Positions 36,240-42,007 of a stretch of DNA of 42,007 bases are shown here, piece after piece (positions within the stretch are counted from its first letter, which is position 1; every line of letters begins with the position of its first letter). A program made the position numbers and the translations under genes. The notes beneath the pieces are model-generated. The model saw only the letters and a list, made by a program, of their open reading frames with translations, was not told where the DNA came from and did not search any database. This DNA comes from Peptostreptococcus stomatis DSM 17678 (lineage in GTDB: Bacteria; Bacillota; Clostridia; Peptostreptococcales; Peptostreptococcaceae), in NCBI RefSeq assembly GCF_000147675.1, contig NZ_ADGQ01000027.1, positions 1 through 42,007 of the forward strand. The letters are read 5' to 3'.

Positions 36240-37025
36240 CTAATTTTTATGATAGTGATCATGATCGTGGTGGTGACCACAAGAACAAGCCACATGTCCA
36301 TGACTATGATCATGGCTCAAGCCCTCATGATTTGCGTGCCCCTTCTTTAATTCCATCAAGGCATCATACCTACGCTCTTCTTTTTCATCTACATGATTAT
36401 GCTTTTTAGATTTTTCTAATAGGTCTTCTAGCATTTCGCTACTAATCTGGGATAGCTTGTCTATGTCACTAGCCAAGATTTCTGTAAAGTCCATGTTAAG
36501 GCTTCTCTTTTTCCTATAAACATAACCAGCCATACTTAAAATTCCTGATAAACCTTCTATATATTCAAGAGTTTTCTTAAACTGGTTGAGTTCACTTAAA
36601 CCCTTAGCCCTAGACTTCATATCTATATCTGAATTTAGGGCAAAAGAATCCAATAGGGAGTCTTTTACAAACTCAAGTATGACTATTAAAACACTAACCA
36701 TATCTATCCCACTTATATTTTTATTGTAGGCAACTTCATAAATTTCCTGGTCACCAGTCATAAAGGTATTAGGCTGGTAGGTTTCTATCTTTAGGTTGAC
36801 CCTACCTAAATCTGTAACCCTATCAAGAACCTTGTCAAAATCCCCCGCCAAAACATCTACGGCTTCAATATCATCTGTATCATTCATTAGCATCAAGTTG
36901 TATTCACCTATTATCATGGAAAGTATCTTTATTAGGTCTATAGGGCCAGTCTCATGCTTTTCATCCACTTCAAATATATTATGCTTAATATCAATAGCAA
37001 TTTCTATGGTATTTACCTTCTTCAT
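36240..37025 (-). CDS. Uncharacterised protein with histidine-rich metal-binding tail
   Basis: 261 residues, no signal peptide or membrane helix. The first 210 are mostly helical and acidic, and I recognise no family. The last 32 residues (230-261) hold twelve histidines and a CSC, in SHDHSHGH and HHHDHDHYH clusters, as in metal-storage or metallochaperone tails of zinc and nickel proteins. An AGGAGG site precedes the ATG. It lies between the transpeptidase and metallo-hydrolase genes, with its own terminator at 36158-36191 and a hairpin at 37042-37066 in the leader. Metal binding is a strong inference; the biological role is unknown. Confidence 0.75.
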   Translation of the reverse strand: MKKVNTIEIAIDIKHNIFEVDEKHETGPIDLIKILSMIIGEYNLMLMNDTDDIEAVDVLAGDFDKVLDRVTDLGRVNLKIETYQPNTFMTGDQEIYEVAYNKNISGIDMVSVLIVILEFVKDSLLDSFALNSDIDMKSRAKGLSELNQFKKTLEYIEGLSGILSMAGYVYRKKRSLNMDFTEILASDIDKLSQISSEMLEDLLEKSKKHNHVDEKEERRYDALMELKKGHANHEGLSHDHSHGHVACSCGHHHDHDHYHKN

Positions 37026-37041
37026 CTTATCCTCCTAATTT

Positions 37042-37066
37042 GTGACTTATATAAGTATATAGTCAC
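37042..37066 (-). promoter_or_regulatory. Inverted repeat in the leader of the His-tail gene
   Basis: GTGACT and AGTCAC arms with AT-rich partial pairing between them, a few bases before the AGGAGG of the gene starting at 37025. There is no U-tract after it on the minus strand, so an operator or a leader structure is more likely than a terminator. Confidence 0.35.
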
Positions 37067-37122
37067 TTTTACCCTCTTATTCTAAAAGCTTGCTTTCACC
37101 ATGTTTGTGTCCTTATACACTC

Positions 37123-38982
37123 TTATTTATGGACTATAACTGGTGTACCTACATGAATCCTTGAATACAAGAATGACATATTTGATAGTGGTGTATTTAT
37201 ACATCCGTGAGATCCTGCATATAGGTACCTATTTCCACCAAAAAATGGTTGCCAATATGCATCATGAATACCTATACTTCCATTAAATGGTACCCAGTAT
37301 TTAACTGGTGAGGCATAACCTGGTCCCCTCAAAACTGCATTTGTCATCATTTTCCTTACCTTGAATATGCCTGGAGGGGTAGCCATACCCTTATTAGGAT
37401 TGCCTGTTACTACTGGAGTAACCATTTTTTCATAACCATACTCCATAAGCCACATTTTTTGTTGACTAATATCTATCTCTATATACTTGTGACCAAGATT
37501 TACTGCATTGGCAGGTATATCACCATAATTAGTAACTATATATTTAGGATTTATATTATAAGTTGATACGCCAGACTTTAGTATGCCTGATAGCCTATTT
37601 ACCTCATAATCTAGGTCCATTTTTGTCACTTGCTTCATCTTAGATATAATAACGTCACCGTTTTTCCAGTAGGCATATGAGTCACTTAACTGTTTAGGTA
37701 CAGCCTTATTATCCATATTTTTTAATAAGGACTCCATCCTTGCCCTATCATATATAAAGTTGAAAGAGCTATCCATTTTAAGTGTAGATAAAAACTGGCT
37801 TCCTTCTATCTGCTTCTTTGTCCCATATACATTATATTCAGTTGTCAGGTATTCCAACTTCATAAGTCTATCAAAAGCCTGGTCAGCCTTGGCATTCCCC
37901 TTATTTTGCATTAGGTTTGACAGGATACCCATACTATTAGTAAGTGCATCTCCACCACTCACCTGTGTAAGACCTGTAAGGCTGGACATATTGTAAAGGG
38001 TCTTGTACTGGTTAAAGGAAAGACCATTCTTTGAATTAACTAAAAGCACTGCTCCTTCGGCTAGATTTGAAGACTTAGGGCTCTTAGTTGGTCCAACTTG
38101 TTCAACCCCCTTATCACTAGCACTAGCCTGGGCATTACTTGCAATGATTCCGGAATTTATAAGAACTGCGTCGATAAGCCTGTTGGCCCTTACCCCACCA
38201 TCATCTGTTAGGTAAACTACAGCAGGGTTAGGGTTAAACTTGTTCATCATCTTTAAACTTGTCTCCTGCCTATTTGAGCCTGCAATTCTCTCTACACTAG
38301 TAGCTATTCTGTCAAATTCACCTACTAGACTTAGGTTACCACCTATTACATAGACATTGTCAATTCCTAACTGGCCTAGGTCAGACCTAGTAGCTTCTAG
38401 CCTACTATTAGAAGTAAATAGTATAGGTGCCCCATTCTTGGCAGCTATAGCACCAATACCTGCAGCATCTGCAAGCCCCTTATGGCCATTAACTAAAAAT
38501 GCAACCTGGAACTTTTCACTAGTAAGTTCTTTAAGTTTTTTAGCTATATTTAGAGAAGTCTCTTCCCTACTTGCCCCCTCTATTCTTTCTACATCAAGCG
38601 AAGAGGTTTTTAAATTATCTTCCAGGCCCATTGATATAGAATCTTGACCTCCAATTATTAGAACCTTCTTAGCCCCTAGCCTTGATAGTTCAGCCATAGT
38701 TGCCTCATTAAGGCTATCGCTCTGTGTCAATAATACCGGCACCCTTAGCTTGCTGGCAAGAGGGGCAACTGACAAGGAATCTGCTACTGCATTTGCATTT
38801 GTTAATATTACTGTATCAGACTGACTCCATCCAGACTGTGATATTTTAACAGCTGTGGAATACCTGTCGCTACCACTGATGTTTTGACTGGTAACGTTCT
38901 GGGCATAAACTGATGGTCCTATACTTGCCACCATTGCTCCTACAGCTACAAATATAGCTGTTTTTTTCATTAATTTTTTCAT
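37123..38982 (-). CDS. CWB2-anchored L,D-transpeptidase (YkuD domain)
   Basis: 619 residues from the ATG at 38982 (GAGGTG site); a frame continuing to 39030 lacks a ribosome site. The signal peptide ends near VYA (about residue 27). Three CWB2 repeats follow (about 30-300; the third is degenerate), with openings SGSDRYST, EGASREET and AGSNRQET. A linker comes next, then the YkuD domain in the last 140 residues with HGCINTP and catalytic Cys594. The enzyme should form 3-3 cross-links in peptidoglycan, or attach proteins, while held on the wall by its own repeats. Such links are important in some Clostridia. It is a single gene with a divergent neighbour, thyA. Confidence 0.93.
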   Translation of the reverse strand: MKKLMKKTAIFVAVGAMVASIGPSVYAQNVTSQNISGSDRYSTAVKISQSGWSQSDTVILTNANAVADSLSVAPLASKLRVPVLLTQSDSLNEATMAELSRLGAKKVLIIGGQDSISMGLEDNLKTSSLDVERIEGASREETSLNIAKKLKELTSEKFQVAFLVNGHKGLADAAGIGAIAAKNGAPILFTSNSRLEATRSDLGQLGIDNVYVIGGNLSLVGEFDRIATSVERIAGSNRQETSLKMMNKFNPNPAVVYLTDDGGVRANRLIDAVLINSGIIASNAQASASDKGVEQVGPTKSPKSSNLAEGAVLLVNSKNGLSFNQYKTLYNMSSLTGLTQVSGGDALTNSMGILSNLMQNKGNAKADQAFDRLMKLEYLTTEYNVYGTKKQIEGSQFLSTLKMDSSFNFIYDRARMESLLKNMDNKAVPKQLSDSYAYWKNGDVIISKMKQVTKMDLDYEVNRLSGILKSGVSTYNINPKYIVTNYGDIPANAVNLGHKYIEIDISQQKMWLMEYGYEKMVTPVVTGNPNKGMATPPGIFKVRKMMTNAVLRGPGYASPVKYWVPFNGSIGIHDAYWQPFFGGNRYLYAGSHGCINTPLSNMSFLYSRIHVGTPVIVHK

Positions 38983-39186
38983 ATTTACGCACCTCACACA
39001 ATTAAATAAACTCAGATATTCATTAACCAATGAATAATTAATAATTTCCTAATTCTAGTATATAAATATATCAAATAATTTTCAAGTAACATTACAATTA
39101 CAATTCTAATTCTTTTTGTGTATTTCTTCTGTTTATGAAAAAAATGTAATATAAATGACACTTTTATATATTTTATGGTTAATATA

Positions 39187-39195
39187 TGGTAAAAT
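39187..39195 (+). promoter_or_regulatory. Extended -10 element before thyA
   Basis: TGGTAAAAT, the same form as at 28937-28945, lies about 68 bases before the thyA start. The 280-base divergent gap (38983-39262) is AT-rich and carries no other clear feature apart from weak candidate promoter elements for the transpeptidase gene. Confidence 0.45.
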
Positions 39196-39262
39196 ACTAC
39201 TATATATTTTTATGTAATATATTAACAATACGTATATATAAAGGTGTTCATAGGAGGTAAAG

Positions 39263-40096
39263 ATGACAATAGCAGATAATAATTTAAAATCACTTTGTAA
39301 TGATATTTTAAATAGTGGAAACAATACCCTTGGAGAAAAGGTCAGACCAAAATATGCAGATGGTACGCCATCTCATACAATGTTTGTAAACCAGGTATTT
39401 GAAAGATACGACCTATCAAAGGGAGAACTTCCAATAGTTACTCTAAGACAGGTAGCCTGGAAGTCTGGTATTAAGGAAATCTTATGGATATACCAGGACC
39501 AGAGCAATAATCTAGACCTATTAAGAGACAAGTATGGTATTACTTGGTGGGACGAATGGGACCTAGGTGATAGGACTATAGGCCAAAGATATGGGGCTAC
39601 AGTCAAGAGATACAAGCTAATGGATAAACTATTAGAAAACTTAAAGAACCAGCCATATGGTAGAAGGCATATAATCAACCTATACCAGGAAGCTGACCTT
39701 GAAGAAACTGCGGGTCTATACCCATGTGCAATGGAGACACAGTGGTCTGTAAGGGATGGTTACCTTGATTTGACTCTTATACAGAGGTCATCTGATGTAG
39801 CTGTAGCCAATGCAATAAACAAGATCCAGTATGTTGCCCTACAGATGATGGTTGCTAGACACGTAGGCTTACAAGCAGGTGTATTCTGCCACTATGTAAA
39901 TAACGCCCACATTTATGACAGGCATATCGACCAGATAAAAGAAATGATAGCTAGAGACCCTCAAGAAGGCCATGAATCTGTTAGGTTGGTTTTAAATCCA
40001 GACAAGACTAACTTTTATGATTTTACTCTAGACGACTTTACAATGGAAAACTATGACCCTGTAAAGCCTAACTTCCAGTTTGAATTGGCCATATAG
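39263..40096 (+). CDS. thyA: Thymidylate synthase
   Basis: 277 residues with a TAGGAGGT site. The folate- and dUMP-binding motifs are complete: GQRYG, PYGRRHI, the catalytic Cys in LYPCAMETQ, the QRSSDVAVANAINKIQY region that reads the base, and HIYDRH near the end. It methylates dUMP to dTMP with methylene-tetrahydrofolate, giving dihydrofolate. The residue after the catalytic Cys is Ala, not the His of the E. coli enzyme; I believe this is normal in the subfamily that includes B. subtilis ThyA. folA follows 91 bases later on the same strand and regenerates the folate. Confidence 0.97.
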   Translation: MTIADNNLKSLCNDILNSGNNTLGEKVRPKYADGTPSHTMFVNQVFERYDLSKGELPIVTLRQVAWKSGIKEILWIYQDQSNNLDLLRDKYGITWWDEWDLGDRTIGQRYGATVKRYKLMDKLLENLKNQPYGRRHIINLYQEADLEETAGLYPCAMETQWSVRDGYLDLTLIQRSSDVAVANAINKIQYVALQMMVARHVGLQAGVFCHYVNNAHIYDRHIDQIKEMIARDPQEGHESVRLVLNPDKTNFYDFTLDDFTMENYDPVKPNFQFELAI

Positions 40097-40187
40097 TAAT
40101 TTGATAGATAAAATATACAAGACTGTAAAGACTTAGGATATGCTAGTCTAACCATAGCCTATCTTAGTATAAAATAGGAGAAGATAT

Positions 40188-40697
40188 ATGATAGACAATA
40201 TATATATGATAGTTGCCATGACTAAAAATACTAGGGCAATAGGTATTGACGGAGACATGCTCTACCACCTAAAAGATGACCTCAGGTATTTTAAGGAAAC
40301 TACTTTAAATCACACTATAGTTTGTGGTAGGAAAACCTACTTTAGTTTTCCAAAAAGACCCCTTCCAAATAGGAAGAATATCATACTTACTAGGGGGAAT
40401 AACCATTACGACCAGGCCTATACTCTTCACTCTAAGGAAGATGTTGTCCAATATGCCCTTGACCACCCAGATGAAAAGATATTTATATGTGGTGGTGACA
40501 ATGTCTATAAACAGTTTATGGATATTGCCAGTAGGCTCTATATAACTGAAATTGAGGAAGATGAACCGGTCAATGCAGATAGTTTTTTTCCATATGTAGA
40601 TCCAAACATATGGTCCAAAGCATCTGAATCTGATTATATTATTCCTGAAAAGACCCCTTGCTATAAATTCATAGTTTATGATAGAAAAAATAAATAA
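40188..40697 (+). CDS. folA: Dihydrofolate reductase
   Basis: 169 residues from the ATG at 40188, with AGGAGA upstream; a later ATG at 40206 has no such site. The N-terminal YMIVAMTKNTRAIGIDGDMLYHL binds folate and carries the catalytic Asp of the DMLYHLKDDLRYF region. CGRKTYFS and FICGGDNVY bind NADPH. It reduces the dihydrofolate made by ThyA. The pair thyA-folA is a classic arrangement and forms a short plus-strand operon. No clear plus-strand terminator follows. Confidence 0.95.
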   Translation: MIDNIYMIVAMTKNTRAIGIDGDMLYHLKDDLRYFKETTLNHTIVCGRKTYFSFPKRPLPNRKNIILTRGNNHYDQAYTLHSKEDVVQYALDHPDEKIFICGGDNVYKQFMDIASRLYITEIEEDEPVNADSFFPYVDPNIWSKASESDYIIPEKTPCYKFIVYDRKNK

Positions 40698-40841
40698 TAT
40701 AGTTCACATATATATTGTACAATTTTTTATCCTTGAACTTATTTATTAATATAGGTAATTGATTCTGTGTTTTTTGAGAGTATATAAATTAATCTATACT
40801 CTTGTCCTTAGTACTACACTTGTAATGATACTATTCTTTAT

Positions 40842-40886
40842 AAAAAATTAGCGTTGGGGGAGAATTTATTCTCTCACCAACGCTAA
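40842..40886 (-). terminator. Rho-independent terminator downstream of the right-hand CWB2 gene
   Basis: Arms TTAGCGTTGG (40848-40857) and CCAACGCTAA (40877-40886) are perfectly complementary, with an extended GGAGA/CTCTC inner stem. Six T follow on the minus strand. It also lies after the convergent folA gene, but the plus strand lacks a T run. Confidence 0.85.
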
Positions 40887-40993
40887 ATATTTATACAGCT
40901 AATAAATATAATCTCTTTTAATAACCCTATAGATGTCTAATCAACAAATTGATCATAGATGACAAAATTAGAAATTATTTTACTCTCTCGTTT

Positions 40994-42007
40994 CTATTTT
41001 TCATTTATAAAAAAATCAACAATATGTTCAGGAACACTTCTTTCTCCACCTAAAACGATAATCTCTTCTATATTTTCTTTACTAGTATAATCTATATAAT
41101 TATCTGAATTATTTCTAGGATTTAATAACTGTATAGGAGCATTTTGCATAGCTGCCAAACCTGATGACACTAATGCATCTGCAAAAGACTCACCTGTCGT
41201 CAAGAATATACTTTTTGAATTTTTGTATGCATATCTACTAACAAGTTTGGCCGTTTCATACCTATTTTTACCTGCTATTCTATATTCTGCCCTTAGTTTA
41301 GTCTCTATATTCTTCCCTATTGAATTATTACCACCAACTAGTATTGTTTTCTTTATTCCCATATCCTTCATCGCCTTATCAATGTAGTCAGGGACACTAT
41401 CTGATTTTACCAACAATACTGGAATATCATCCTTAGCAGCAATTGATGATGCAGTCAGTGCATCCGGAAAATTTTCACCTGATGCAACAATTGCCCTGTC
41501 AAAATGACCAGTAAGTTTGACCAATTCCTTAGCAACTCTAGCAGATGTATCATACCTGTCTTTTCCAGCTATCCTGCTTAATTTTAGATTCATCTTCTTT
41601 AAATCTCTTTCAAGACCTATTCTTAAAGAATTATTACCTCCTACCAATATGACTTTCTTCACTCCCAATCTCTTAATTTCATTTTTAACTTGAGTATCAA
41701 GTCCATTAGGATCATTTAACAAAACAGGTGCCTTCCTTGCCTTTGCCAATGGAGCAGCTGTAAGTGAGTCTGGGTATTCTTTAGAATTTACCAATACAAT
41801 GGTATCAGAATGGTTAAAGTAATGTCTTGATAAGTTTATAGAGGTGGATATCCTATCATTTCCGCTAATTCTTTTGATATTCTGTGATTTTATTTTATTT
41901 TCTTTAACCTTATCATCTTCTTTCTTTTTATTTAATTCTTCTTTTTTCTTCATTTCCTCAATAGCTTTTTTTACATCATTTTCGTAGCTATTATCTGAGT
42001 TATTATC
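40994..42007 (-). CDS. Cell-surface protein with three CWB2 repeats, cut by the window edge
   Basis: 337 codons are visible. The frame stays open to the right edge, through codons beyond the ATG at 41953, so that ATG is probably internal and the N-terminus lies outside. The visible upstream part is a charged, Lys/Glu/Asn-rich linker (about residues 1-40). Three well-kept CWB2 repeats follow, with ISGNDRIST, IAGKDRYDT and IAGKNRYET openings, FPDALTAS cores and VGGNNS ends; the last runs to the C-terminus. It is another wall-anchored surface protein, with the anchoring repeats at the C-terminal end. The functional domain would be N-terminal and is not visible. Confidence 0.9.
   Translation of the reverse strand, partial: DNNSDNSYENDVKKAIEEMKKKEELNKKKEDDKVKENKIKSQNIKRISGNDRISTSINLSRHYFNHSDTIVLVNSKEYPDSLTAAPLAKARKAPVLLNDPNGLDTQVKNEIKRLGVKKVILVGGNNSLRIGLERDLKKMNLKLSRIAGKDRYDTSARVAKELVKLTGHFDRAIVASGENFPDALTASSIAAKDDIPVLLVKSDSVPDYIDKAMKDMGIKKTILVGGNNSIGKNIETKLRAEYRIAGKNRYETAKLVSRYAYKNSKSIFLTTGESFADALVSSGLAAMQNAPIQLLNPRNNSDNYIDYTSKENIEEIIVLGGERSVPEHIVDFFINEK

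Noticed and set aside
39133-39324. A 63-codon minus-strand frame over the thyA start
   Set aside because: It overlaps the thyA promoter, SD and first codons, is hydrophobic by AT-richness, and has no ribosome site.
39700-39760. Ala instead of His after the catalytic Cys of thymidylate synthase
   Set aside because: I believe PCA is usual in the subfamily that includes B. subtilis ThyA, so this is not a defect.
1-42007. tRNA, rRNA, CRISPR, insertion sequence or prophage
   Set aside because: No transposase, integrase, phage gene, regular spaced repeat or tRNA-like fold was seen on either strand by reading; a covariance search was not possible.

Overview
The window looks like the chromosome of a low-GC, Gram-positive anaerobe of the Bacillota (Clostridia/Tissierellia side). 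The reasons are a PolC-type replicative polymerase, a tRNA-sensing T-box leader, cell-wall-binding type 2 (CWB2) repeat proteins, a very long acyl-CoA dehydratase activase-like protein, strong AGGAGG ribosome sites, some TTG/GTG starts and A+T-rich spacers. I cannot name the species. No rRNA, tRNA, CRISPR array, insertion sequence, prophage or origin was seen. Almost everything is on the minus strand; only a BrkB-like membrane protein and thyA-folA are on the plus strand.

Layout. (1) 75-5299: a GntR/YtrA-type repressor, an ABC ATPase, two ABC-2 permeases, a lipoprotein and a DUF3810-like membrane protein form one envelope-stress-style operon, with a clear promoter and TGTACTA operators upstream. 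(2) 5575-7807: a membrane protein of unknown function and a MATE exporter. (3) 7896-14927: xpaC-like, telA-like, an rlmL-like rRNA methyltransferase, a membrane-anchored DxDxDG-repeat protein, then a response regulator and sensor kinase; the regulator gene is broken by one extra base in a G run. (4) 15178-17314: a polar amino acid ABC transporter behind a T-box whose specifier (CAC) and UGGG bulge both point to tRNA-His, so probably a histidine importer. (5) 17786-19093: a protein with a HEPN-like C-terminal motif (RNxxxH), whose own promoter is interleaved with the terminator of the gene before it. (6) 19154-26229: the 1434-residue activase-like protein, GAPDH, a small acidic membrane protein and an alpha/beta hydrolase. 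(7) 26329-28865: a DnaQ-like exonuclease translationally coupled to a CWB2 surface protein. (8) 28980-37025: BrkB-like protein, DMT exporter, polC (also split by one extra base, in an A run), a metallo-hydrolase and a protein with a histidine-rich tail. (9) 37123-42007: a CWB2/L,D-transpeptidase fusion, thyA and folA, and a CWB2 protein that runs off the right edge.

The most useful points for follow-up are the predicted histidine T-box, the HEPN-like protein with its interleaved terminator and promoter, the DUF3810-like protein that lacks the expected HExxH residues, and the two single-base homopolymer frameshifts. The frameshifts have the same sign and one hits an essential gene, so sequencing or assembly error is the first explanation. 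Nothing here is demonstrably a new multi-gene system; the HEPN-like gene and the GntR-ABC-lipoprotein-DUF3810 operon are the closest candidates.
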